Origin: Acanthamoeba castellanii str. Neff | Lineage: Eukaryota; Discosea; Longamoebia; Acanthamoebidae | Assembly (NCBI RefSeq): GCF_000313135.1 | Contig: NW_004457410.1 | Location: forward strand, 178,680 to 218,465 | Reading direction: 5' to 3' | DNA: 39,786 bases | In this document: positions 10,185-19,005 of the stretch, piece by piece | Layout of the letters: each line of letters begins with the position of its first letter | Numbering within the stretch: position 1 is the first letter of the stretch | Notes under the pieces: model-generated | What the model saw: the letters and a program-made list of their open reading frames with translations, nothing else | Told to the model about the DNA's origin: nothing | Databases searched by the model: none | Position numbers and translations under genes: made by a program

Positions 10185-12165
10185 TCACCAGACCAGGAAC
10201 TGGGTGGCCTTCTCCAAAAACTGCTCCAGCAAAGGACCCAGCTGGCGTGGGGCGAAGGCCAGCCTTCCACCGACGAGCCCCGGCACTGTAGCCACCACCC
10301 GGTAGCTCTTCTCGGTCAGCGTGCCGGTGCGTGCCGGGTCCCCTTCGGTCTCGCCCGAGCCCACCACCTGACGTTGGTTGGGTGCCGGGGGTCGGGTTGG
10401 GTGTCGGGTTGACAGAGACCATCATCAGCCCACCACCGTGAGGGCGGCGGCGGCGGCGGCGGCAGCAGTTGTAGGAGTGGCGGCCGTACCTGCAACCAGG
10501 GGATGGCTGCGCCCGAGGCGGACACTGTGGCGGCAGAGGCATGCGTGGGTGTGGAGAGGGGACTGCTGGCACATGGCACTGTCGTGCCCACCAGCCGCGC
10601 TTGCAGAAGCCGCTGATGATGAGAAACACGACGGGGGGGGGAGGTTGCGTGTTAGCGCTCTTACTGGGCGTGGGAACGTCCACCAGCCACCACCACCACG
10701 GCCACCACGGCCACGAGTTCGTTGAGTGCGCGCACGTGCGCAAGGCGAGGCGAGGCCCAATGGGGCAGCGCTGGCAGACCGTCAAAGCTTTGGGGGGGGG
10801 GGCGCAGCTGCCAGAAGGAGGAGGGCGGCGACGGAACATGTATGGTGGCACGTACTGTGGCGCGGTCGCTTCCGGTGACCGACAGACAGGGCAAGAGTTC
10901 CGCCACCCGGTCGTACTGCTGGAGAGGGCACACCGCATACATGCACCCACGCATCCACGCATTTTATATACGACGAGGACGGGCGTCAGGTGGGTCGGGC
11001 AAGTGCTGGCCGCGCATGGTTGGGCGTGGGCGTGGGCGTGGGCGTGGGCGTGGGCGTGGGCGTGGGCGTGGGCGTGGGCGTGGGCGTGGGCGTGGGCGTG
11101 GGCGTGGGCGTGGGCGTGGGCGTGGGCGTGGGCGTGGGCGTGGGCGTGGGCGTGGGTACGGCGAGGTGAGAAACGACGAAGGCGGTGGAGCGGGCGACGA
11201 GTTGCCGGAGGAAGGGCGGGGTCCAGGCGCATAGGGCGTCGAGGGAGGAGGTCAGGCAGTTGTCGAATCCGCGGGCATCTGCGGCCACCTGCACCACCGC
11301 CCAGCACTTGTCCCCGTGCCTCTCCGCAAAAGCGGATGCAGCGGAATGCGCCCCGGGCAAAGACATCACCTGCCCCGCGGGACCAGCACACAACACGACA
11401 CGACACACGACACACGACACACAGCATCAGCGGGCGCGCGAGCTCCACATGCCCGTGTGAGGGTGAAGGCACACCGCGACTCTGGAGATGTCCAGCTCGT
11501 CGAGAAGAAGCGAGTAGAGATCGGCCTCCTGCTCCTCCGGCGTGAGGGAACGGTCGTCATTGTGGAGTGCGGAGGCGGGGCGACTCACGGCGATGAAGGT
11601 GTAGGGCGGCAGTTTGCCCTCCGGCAACACCAGCGGCGATGGCGGCGGCTGCTCCACAAGCCGCTTCCGCACGGGCGGGAACAGCTCGTCCGCAAACACA
11701 CGCCCCTGCTCTGCCCCTCCTGGACGCCCTGGCTCCATTCCCACCAGCCGCCACCAGCCGCCATAGACAAACAGTCAACGAGGTGTCGCGTGTGTGTGTG
11801 TGTGTGTGGTGTGTGTGTTCCCTCCATCATGAGAGATACGCCAGGCACCCACCACGCGTGAAAGGTGACTTCTTGGGTGGCGATGTACCGTGCAGAAGGA
11901 GGACAGGAGGGCCGTGCCCAGGGCGGATGGCGAAAGCCACGCTGGCACCGTTGCCGAACCACACCTCTCGCCATTCCCATCCCTCGCCTCCTCCGCTGGC
12001 GTGGTCTTTGGTGGTTGATGCAAAGGCTGCAGGGGAACTAGTACTCCCCAACCATTTAGGCAGAGGAACCGGCCAACCGCCACTTCCAGCAAGCACAACA
12101 GCAAGCAAGACTGCTGTTGCCAGAGCGGCGCCAGCACCGACAAGGCGGAGGCCCTCTCTCACCAT
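10185..12165 (-). CDS. Alpha/beta-hydrolase-like protein with N-terminal membrane anchor
   Basis: The start at 12165 gives MVREGLRLVGAGAALATAVL followed by a hydrophobic stretch (LLAVVLAGSGGWPVPL), a likely signal anchor. Next come FGNGASVAFAIRPGHGPPVL and LLLHG, a typical strand leading to the HG oxyanion motif. The next exon joins in phase (G+GG) to give HGRPGGAEQGRVFADELFPP, then LPPYTFIAVSRP, resembling the FIAVSRPGYG step. RVAVMSLPGAHSAASAFAER contains a nucleophile elbow in which Ser of AHSAA fits small-x-Ser-x-small. Downstream segments include ALCAWTPPFLRQLVARST (lid/cap), DRVAELLPCLSVTGSD and a last exon VVATVPGLVGGRLAFAPRQL with GPLLEQFLEKATQFLVW and TGA at 10185. I cannot find the usual catalytic His in the last exon. 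The substrate is unknown. Several middle and C-terminal exon limits are uncertain. One intron is filled by a GGGCGT array. Confidence 0.75.
11022..11156. repeat. (GGGCGT)n hexanucleotide array, about 22 copies, in hydrolase intron
   Basis: The array starts only a few bases inside the intron: in the sense strand the exon ends at GTACCC, which runs straight into ACGCCC repeats. The plus strand is strongly G-rich with regularly spaced GGG runs, a potential G-quadruplex former (inference). A second, shorter copy of the same repeat is in a P450 intron at 14523-14577. Confidence 0.95.
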
Positions 12166-12635
12166 CTCTTTTGGATCGATTTTTCGTTGCTGGTATTTTC
12201 ATTTTATTTTCCTCCGCAAGAAGAAGAAATGTTTGGATTTTAAGGGGCCATCCCGCAGTTTTTTTTAAATGGTGGTGGAGACAGAACGCAATTTGGTGTT
12301 TGCGAAATTTTTGGCTCATGCTGAAGGGAAATAACCGGGCGGGCGAATTCGAGTTTTTGTCCGGTAAACACGCTCAAATTTTTCCGAAACGTACACCATT
12401 TAAAACAAACTGCGGGGTTCACCTGAGGCGTGAGCTGCTTTCTGGTGCGGTCTGTGATAGCCAAGTTGTCGAGGGAAGGAGGCCGGTCTGGACAGGAAAT
12501 GTAGTGTTTTTTTCGGGCGGCCTGCCCAGTGGGCGAAAAGGGGAGGTGCAGGTAATAAAAAATTGACCAACTCCGAGAAGGCCAAACCTCCGTGTCGGGC
12601 TGCCCGCCATTACCACCGCGAAAAAGTGTACATCG
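12166..12635. other. Divergent intergenic region between hydrolase and P450 genes
   Basis: A stretch of 470 bp separates two start codons pointing apart. It is locally AT-richer than its surroundings, with homopolymeric A and T runs (for example T8 near 12259 and A6 near 12557). I see no convincing gene; the short frames crossing it lack family-like composition. It presumably holds the promoters and 5' UTRs of both genes. Confidence 0.6.
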
Positions 12636-15463
12636 ATGGTGCCCACGACCCAAGCTCTCCCGACGGAGGGCGGCTCTTGGCCCTCCGGCCTCCCATCGAT
12701 TGTGCTGGTACCGGTTCTGCTTGTGGCAGCTTTTTTTATTGCGGCAGCCGCTGCCAGCGTGCGGGCATCCAGGCGTTTGGGCAACATCCCCGTGCCTCGC
12801 ACTACTTCGCGTATCCCCATCTTTGGCCATGTTATCGTACCGATCTCTCTCTCCCCCCAACCACATCAATGCCGTGACGTCAAGTGCACCGGCTCGCTTG
12901 TCGCGTAGCGGGTCCCATCATGTTTGTTTTAACGGCGAATGCCCCTTCGTGTAGGACATGGTCAGTGGCACGCCGTGGCACGTAATGACTGAGTGGGTGC
13001 GCACGTACGGCTCTGTCGTCCGCTTCAATTTCTTCAACCTGGTGCGGACCCTCCCCCCCCTCCCTTTGCTTTTCCCCGCCATTAACGCGCCTCCAGAACT
13101 ACATCGTGGTGGCCGACCCCGACTTGGTGCGGCATGTGTTTGCCACCAACCTCAAGAACTACCGCAAGGACCGCAGCTCCTACTCGCCTTTCCTCCCATT
13201 GCTCGGCACCGGGTGAGCGCTCTCCCCTCCCTCGATTTTCCCCCTAGCGCGGACCTCAACTGTTGGCACGGCCGACATACCCTCGTGCCCGCACGTGGTC
13301 ACTCTTTACTGCCCCCCCCCTTTCCTCTCTTCCCCCTCCTGCTACCACCACGGCCACTGGAGGCGCGGCACTCACGGCACGGACATGGCGCTGTACGTTT
13401 GAGGGTGGGCGAGCAGGCTGGTGACTGCTGAAGGTGACCTGTGGCGGCGTCAGCGCAGTTTAATTGGGGCGGCTTTCCGAGTGGAAATCTTGGCTGAGGT
13501 TGGTGCCCCACCACAAAACACACGCACACACACGACACGACACACACACCACACACCACAGCACGTGTGTTTGTGCGAGCATGAGAGGCAACGTCGGACG
13601 ACAGTCAGCGACTGATCACAATCGTGCGACACTCCGCCCTTTGTTACGTCATGACTCCACCAGGCGGCGACCATTGCCCTGGAGGCCACGCAACGACTTG
13701 TGGAGAAACTGGAAGGACTCGTCGCCAAAAACGGTGGACAAGCCGTCGTCGTCGAAATGGGTGAAGAGTTCAGGCTACTTACGCTTCAGGTAGGGGAAGG
13801 GCATGCTACTATCGCAGCAGGGGGGGGGTTAATTTTTCGTGATGATCTCCGATCAATGATGCGGTGGTTGGTTGTGGGATGCAGGTGATCGGTCAGGCCG
13901 TACTGTCCATGTCGCCGGAAGAGTCGGACCGCGTGTTCCCGCAGCTCTATCTGCCCATCGTCGAGGAGGCCAACGCCCGCACGTGGTACCCCTGGCGGGC
14001 GCTCTTCCCCACCGAGAGTTGGCGCGCCTACTACCGCTGCATCAATGAGCTGAACGCCTTCGTCACCGACGTCATTCGGAGGCGCGCGCATGCTTTCGAT
14101 GAGGTACGCCCGCCCACCAAGGAGGGGGCAACGGGTCAAGCAGCACCAGCACCAGCATGTGTGGTGTGTCCGTGTGTCGTGTGTATCATTAGTGTAGACA
14201 TGCGTGAGATCGGAAGAGCTCACGGGGGCCACCCTCCTTCGGCGCGTCAACTTTCTGTAGGCTCGGGCGCAGGGCAGGGACCCCTGTGAAGGACGCAACG
14301 TCGACGTGCTGGATCGCATTTTGCTCGGTGTGCAGCAGGCAGCTGACGCCGACGACGCATCCGCGGGCGAATCCCCCTTCACGGACGAGGTGATTAGACA
14401 ACTTCGCGACGAGATCAAAACCTTCCTCTTTGCTGGTCAGGCTTACCCCGCAATCCGCGCCGCACGCATGTCCGCCCTTCACTCGCTCTCTGACTCTCAC
14501 TCTCCTCCACACCGCCATGTGGCGTGGGCGTGGGCGTGGGCGTGGGCGTGGGCGTGGGCGTGGGCGTGGGCGTGGGCGACTCGCAGGCCATGAAACTTCG
14601 AGCATGATGTTGGTACGTACGCCCAAGACTTCTCAAGAGGACTGCTTTGCCGTGCGCTGCCGCATGCCATCACCGATTCCCTCCCCACACACCTTGAAGA
14701 CGACTCTGTCTGACTTTGCCTGCCGCGCGTAGACCTGGACTCTGTACGAGCTTACACAAAACGACCGCTGCATGGAGCGTGTCCTCGGAGAAGCCAATAC
14801 TGTGTTCGTGCCCGAGGTGGAGTCGGCAGGCCCGGATTATGCTGCCTTCAAGGATCTGAGCTACTCGGCGAACGCCCTCAAGGAAGCCCTTCGCAAGTAC
14901 GCCATCGTCCCTGTGGTCACAAGACAGGTACACCACCGGCCACGCTGTTGTCCTTGTGCCGACCATTCCGCCCCGCGGTTGCAGAGTCTCTCATTTTCAT
15001 GTATAACTCCCCGCCAGGCGGTGGAGGACGACGTCATCGGGAGGTATCAGATCCCTGCGGGCACGAGAGTGATCGTGCCGATCATCGCCATCCACCAGAA
15101 TGCAGAGCTCTGGCCACAGCCCACCGCTTTCCGCCCGGAGCGGTTTGAGACCTCCCCGCCCCACGCTTATGCTTGGCTAGGTGCACCTCCCCTTCCCGCC
15201 ATAATACTTTGCCCCTCGTGTGTTGACTCTCTCCCTTTCTCTTGCTGCCCTCCTCCTCATCCCAAGGGTTCATCAACGGGCCTAGGGCGTGTCTTGGCCA
15301 ACATTTCGCCCTCCTCGAGTCCAAGATCGTGCTGAGCCGCCTGGTGCAAAAGTTCCGGTTCGAGGCCTGCGCCAAGACCTCGGGTGATAAGCACCCCTAC
15401 AAGATTCCCATCTGCCCTATTGATGGCATTCACGTCCTTGTCACGCCAAGGGCTACGCAGTAG
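12636..15463 (+). CDS. Cytochrome P450, microsomal class II type, complete
   Basis: A haem-thiolate monooxygenase, expected on the ER facing the cytosol and fed electrons by P450 reductase. Eleven exons (12636-12830, 12955-13041, 13097-13212, 13417-13498, 13664-13789, 13885-14103, 14261-14435, 14587-14612, 14733-14927, 15018-15180, 15267-15463) sum to 1581 nt, 526 residues. N-terminal anchor: VLVPVLLVAAFFIAAAAASV, then a proline-rich IPVPRTTSRIPIFGH hinge. C-helix: GDLWRRQRSLIGAAF. I-helix oxygen-binding motif FAGHETSS, split so that a 26-nt microexon carries it. K-helix ExxR in KEALRKY. PERF-like FRPERF. Haem loop FINGPRACLGQHFALLESK with Cys as the axial ligand. All key residues are present, so it should be active. 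The sequence resembles CYP4/CYP97-like eukaryotic families in general style, but I cannot assign a family or substrate by eye. Confidence 0.96.
14207..14219. other. 13-base match to a common sequencing-adapter stem
   Basis: The run AGATCGGAAGAGC in a P450 intron is identical to the first 13 bases of the widely used Illumina TruSeq adapter; the next base differs. It may be coincidence or a residual adapter left in the assembly. The surrounding intron splices normally, so the gene model is unaffected. Confidence 0.5.
14523..14577. repeat. (GGGCGT)n hexanucleotide array in a P450 intron
   Basis: About nine copies lie directly before the acceptor ACTCGCAG that precedes the 26-nt microexon at 14587. 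This is the same unit and the same plus-strand polarity as the array at 11022-11156, but here it is sense-strand G-rich and at the 3' rather than the 5' end of the intron. Confidence 0.93.
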
Positions 15464-15611
15464 TCATGTGTTCCGTACCCCCCCCCCGCCGAGAGGCGAA
15501 TCTCCACCACGATTACAAAAAAACCACTTTTTTTGGGATGGAGGAATTCCTTCGCGCCGGCCTCTTTGCGCCTACGCATGTCGACAGCAAATCGTTTAAA
15601 AATCTAGATAG

Positions 15612-16486
15612 ATGGCAGCCAAAGGCACAAAGATACAGGGCCACAGGGTCATAGTAGTAGGTGGCGGTGGGGCGGGCAAAAGTGCGCTGACCCAGATGTT
15701 CATGTACAACTCGTTCGTAAAGGAGTACGACCCTACAACCGCGGACTCTTACCGGGTAAGTTGCCCCCCCTCCCAAATCCCGTATTCCTCATGTCTAGCC
15801 ATTGATTCGCCGCTCCTTCCCTATTCATATGCCCCTACGCGGTTCGCTATACAAATCCAAATCAAATCCTCCCAGTGCGTAGCTCCCCGCCCCAGCAGAA
15901 TTATAAATTGAACGTTCAATTTATTATTATAATTTACATTTTTTTGTTGTGATTACTGTGCCCTAGGAAAATATTCGAGGTAGATGGACAGAAGGTCCAG
16001 ATCGATATCTTGGATACAGCTGGCCAGGAGGAATACGTACACCTCTTCCTCCTCCTCTGAGGACTGAGAAGGACAGGACGAGGACTCTTACCAAGGGCGA
16101 CCACCGCGTGCGTGGGACAGATGAGGGATAACTACTACGGGCTGGGTGAAGGATTCCTGGTGGTGTACGCCATCACGATGAAGGACACGTTCCGGTCCGT
16201 GACGCGATTCTACGACCACATCGTGTCAGTCAAGGGCAAGGAGGAAGTGCCCATGATACTGGTTGGCAGCAAGCGAGACCTCGAGGACCAGCGACAAGTG
16301 ACGACGGAAGAGGGCCAGGAGCTGTCGAAGAAGCTCGGCTGTCCTTTCTTCGAAACCAGCGCCAAGACGAGAGAGAATGTGGACGAGGTGTTCAGCGAGC
16401 TCGTGCGGAGAGTCGTCGCCCACAAGAAAGCCCTCGGCGTAGAATCGGAGACATCACCGGCGTCCGGCTGCTGCGTGCTCCAGTGA
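15612..16486 (+). CDS. Ras-family small GTPase with anomalous junction and switch II
   Basis: A Ras-subfamily molecular switch, lipid-anchored to membranes. Exons 15612-15755, 15968-16036 and 16121-16486 give 192 residues. P-loop GGGGAGKSA with glycines at the positions equivalent to 12 and 13; effector loop [19 protein letters not shown] with catalytic Gln; ETSAK; C-terminus SGCCVLQ, a CAAX box with a neighbouring Cys for palmitoylation. Oddities: (1) to keep frame between YR and KIFEVDGQ the first intron must end GG, or start GG, instead of GT-AG, or one base is wrong; (2) the second splice gives QEEY directly followed by MRDNYY, two residues shorter than Ras switch II; (3) the base-specificity motif reads SKRD instead of NKxD. 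It may be a divergent paralogue, a decaying copy, or a good gene with a sequence error. It precedes the inverted-repeat element. Confidence 0.88.
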
Positions 16487-16806
16487 GCGTCGCCGCAACC
16501 TGTCCTACGCCAGCACGCCTCGGCCACTGCTTCTCAGCATGCGATCTGCGGACACACCGGGTCAGTGGGCCTTGCAAAGGATCGATCGTGGGCGCCCGCT
16601 TCTGCGCGCGTCTCTTCTTTCCTTTATTTATTATTTCTCATGCCCTTCGCGTGCGCGGGGTCGGCCGCTCCTCTCCTGGGCATGCATTTGCCTTCCCCTC
16701 CCAATTTGTTTTGTTGCCTTCCTGGTAGGCTCAAATGGCCCTGTACATACACCACGGCACCTTTATGCCCTGCGCAGAAGAAAATACTTATAATAAAAGG
16801 TAGTCT
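16487..16806 (+). other. 3' flank of the Ras gene
   Basis: There is no gene here. The stretch is pyrimidine-rich, with T-runs near 16616-16640 and AATAAAAGG at 16792-16800, a plausible polyadenylation signal. It ends at the first base of the inverted-repeat element. Confidence 0.5.
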
Positions 16807-16884
16807 TTAATTTTACAGGAATTTTTTCGCAGGCGGAGTTGGACTTAGGATTCTCAGACTTCTTCACCACACGACCAAGACGAC

Positions 16885-17120
16885 CCGCTTTCTCGCTTGC
16901 CTTGAAAGCTGCAGGCCTCGCGATCGCTTCAACAGACCTAAAAAAATACGGGCTTCATGATGTGACAGTACTCAGCCATGTACGACTGCTCGTTCGTCCA
17001 ATAAATCGGGCATTACACGACCACACCCGAACAAGAGGACCGGTTTTCTCGCTTGCCTTGAAAGCTGCAGGCCTCGCGATCGCTCCAAAAGCCCTAAAAT
17101 AATACGGGCTTCAAAAATGT
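16885..17120. repeat. Two left subterminal repeat units (about 75 bp each)
   Basis: Units at about 16890-16965 and 17045-17117 both read TCTCGCTTGCCTTGAAAGCT, then GCAGGCCTCGCGATCGCT and a variable C/A-rich stretch, then ATACGGGCTTCA. The separating sequence ends in ACAAGAGGACCG, which recurs in the right end (about 19178-19190, inverted). The same unit appears four times in inverse orientation at the right side of the element. Confidence 0.75.
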
Positions 17121-17256
17121 TAGGATTCAGCCCTGTGGGATGACTCGTTGGGAAAGTTCACGTGGGCATGAACGTTGTCCATTGACACCGAAATCGTGCG
17201 CTGTCCGTCGCACAACATCAACATCGTAGCCCAGCTTACGGTTTTCTGCTTGCATG

Positions 17257-18144
17257 GGGGATGCAACGAAAACTCACGACACTCGTTCAACTCGAGTGAG
17301 TGGCGAAGATGGGAAACCACAACGGCTAGTCGTACAGTCCTGATCTGCTCACAAATGAAGACCCCTTGACTAGAACTGCGACAGGCACCTTCGCCAGCCT
17401 CAGGGGATTCAACGGTAACGGTCGGCGACTCATCTCCTCCATAAAACGCGTAGCATGCAAAATCTGGCACGTATGCAGTATGAGTTCGAAGTACATGAAG
17501 AATGCATGAAATACAATTGAAACGCGTTCTATGGACCACAGGTAAAACTCATGTGACAACATGTACAGCGCGCGTAGAGTGCACATACTATTAGAACGGC
17601 GTGGGTGTTGGCACGAGTGGGAGGCCACCATGCACGAAGTGGAGAGAGAGGTCTACTACTAATTTGAAGACGAGGACCGGGACATGGACGAGGTGCGGAG
17701 GCTCGAGCACTCGTTTATTGAAGAGTAGAAGAAAAGAACAACTCAAAGACAAAATTGAATAATAAGTATAAGTACCCTTGCCCCAACACAATGCTGGTGA
17801 GAGGCATTGGTGGAGCAGGGGGCGCACTTACTGTAGCATGGAGCTCTCTTGCTTCAATCGATTGTTGGGTGCAGTGTGCTGTGCTGCGTGCATAAGAAGA
17901 AAACAAGAGAGACGACTGCGTTCAAGTAAAATACACTAAGGGAGGCCAAACAGCCGAATTTTCGCCCAACTTTCGCGCGGTTGGGAGTTTGACCACCTCA
18001 TGCTAGGGACTACGCGTTTTACGAGTATCATGAACGTTCAACGCGTTATAGTTGCATCCCCTCAAGCATGCAGAGCTAGGGAGTTTGATCGGATTCAATT
18101 TGGGCTCGTGGGCTACTCGTGTTACGTGTTTTCGTTGCATCCCC
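17257..18144. repeat. Dispersed arms of the GGGGATGCAACGAAAAC repeat (possible degraded copy)
   Basis: A left-type arm at 17257-17300 (GGGGATGCAACGAAAACTCA, then CACTCGTTCAACTCG) and right-type arms ending in GTTGCATCCCC at 18061 and 18144 match the termini of the complete element at 18603-19005. They could mark an older, expanded and decayed copy. The flanking triplets do not match, so no target duplication supports it. Confidence 0.4.
17561..17727 (+). pseudogene. Short coding-like frame with in-frame stop (possible gene relic)
   Basis: From ATG at 17561 the frame reads MYSARRVHILLERRGCWHEW, then EATMHEVEREVYY, stop TAA (17660-17662), then FEDEDRDMDEVRRLEHSF and IEE, stop TAG. The acidic/basic alternation is protein-like and GC-richer than the surrounding element. 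I recognise no family. It could be a decayed exon captured by the element, or chance; no splice sites rescue it clearly. Confidence 0.3.
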
Positions 18145-18395
18145 TCAGTTTCTGCACGCACAGCTAGAACTTGAATAAACCTAGCTGTAGTCATGGCATC
18201 CGCGATGTCCACGGTTGTCCGCGACATCTGCGGACAACACTCATCTCCCTTTCCAATGATAGATTCAGGAAAACTCACTTGCTTTGAAAGCTCCACGGAC
18301 GGCACAGACGAGTGGCCACGAGTAGACAAATAATTCTACGAAGTAAACTAGTGCTTCGAGTTAAACTAGTTCTACTCGTTTTCGTTACATCTACA

Positions 18396-18600
18396 CTCCA
18401 TAGCCCGTGGTCTAATTGGTCTTTTCAGGCCGCAAGCTATCCAGGCAAGCGAGAAAAATGATCCTCTTTATTTTAGGAAGTGATTTTACGCGATCACGAT
18501 TTGTCAGGTAAACAGCGCGCTGTAGAGACTTGAATCGTGTGCCGTCTTGTAGCCCGTGGTCTAATTGGTCTGGATATTTGTTTTCAGGCCGCTAGCTATC
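18396..18600. repeat. Right subterminal repeat units C and D
   Basis: Two copies of TAGCCCGTGGTCTAATTGGT (at about 18403 and 18550), each followed by TTTTCAGGCCGC, AAGCTATC/TAGCTATC and CAAGGCAAGCGAGAAA-like sequence. The second is interrupted by the nested 403-bp element and continues at 19006. A third copy starts at about 19111 and a more distant one at about 19245. Confidence 0.75.
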
Positions 18601-18602
18601 AA

Positions 18603-19005
18603 GGGGATGCAACGAAAACGAGTAACACTCGTTAAACGCGTTTAACTAGTTTAAAGCGTTTAATCAGTGTTGCCACAGGTGGTTTGTGGTCATTTTACTC
18701 GTTTTTTTACTCCTTTAACTCATTATTTACTCGTTTTACTCGTTATTTACGCATTTTTTACTCGTTCCACGCGGGTTTTACTCGTTCCACGCGGTTTTTA
18801 CTCGTTTCACACGTTCTCTACTGGTTTCACGCGTTTGCTACTCGTTTCACGCGTTCTCTACTCGTTTCACACATTCTCCACTCGTTTCACAAGTGGCCCA
18901 CACGTTCGACGAGTGGGCAGGTCGTTAAACGAGTTTAATCAGTGTTTTACTAGTTAAACTAGTTAAACGCGTTTAACGAGTGTTACGCGTTTTCGTTGCA
19001 TCCCC
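18603..19005. mobile_element. Nested 403-bp inverted-repeat element (MITE-like) with CAA target duplication
   Basis: Arms 18603-18654 and 18954-19005 are 52-bp inverted repeats with a single mismatch, starting GGGGATGCAACGAAAACG. The element is flanked by CAA on both sides (18600-18602 and 19006-19008). Removing it rebuilds the uninterrupted repeat unit TATC-AAGGCAAGCGAG seen intact nearby (18455-18475). The core (about 18690-18900) is an imperfect tandem array of a unit of about 20 bp resembling CTACTCGTTTCACGCGTTCT. There is no coding capacity. G-rich termini with a 3-bp duplication recall PIF/Harbinger-type MITEs, but the target triplet CAA is not the usual TWA. Confidence 0.8.
18700..18900. 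repeat. Imperfect tandem array of about 20 bp units inside the nested element
   Basis: Repeated TTTACTCGTT and CACGCG blocks, more regular to the right: ACTCGTTCCACGCGG, ACTCGTTTCACACG, ACTGGTTTCACGCG, ACTCGTTTCACGCG, ACTCGTTTCACACA, ACTCGTTTCACAAG. The phrase ACTCG/CGAGT is shared with the element's arms. Confidence 0.8.

Noticed and set aside
11022..11156. GGGCGT array as a telomere or interstitial telomeric repeat
   Set aside because: The unit is not a known telomere repeat (TTAGGG/TTTAGGG type), and the array lies between two exons of one gene.
9715..11472. Minus-strand frame of 585 codons
   Set aside because: It is held open by the GGGCGT hexanucleotide array (Ala-His repeat) and mixes wrong-frame exons of the hydrolase and FAS1 genes.
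16839..17102. Frame with the duplicated FSLALKAAGLAIA phrase as a small gene
   Set aside because: The repeat is the subterminal DNA unit of the element, present in both orientations; the frame has no start context and the minus-strand copy at 19155-19361 gives the same phrase.
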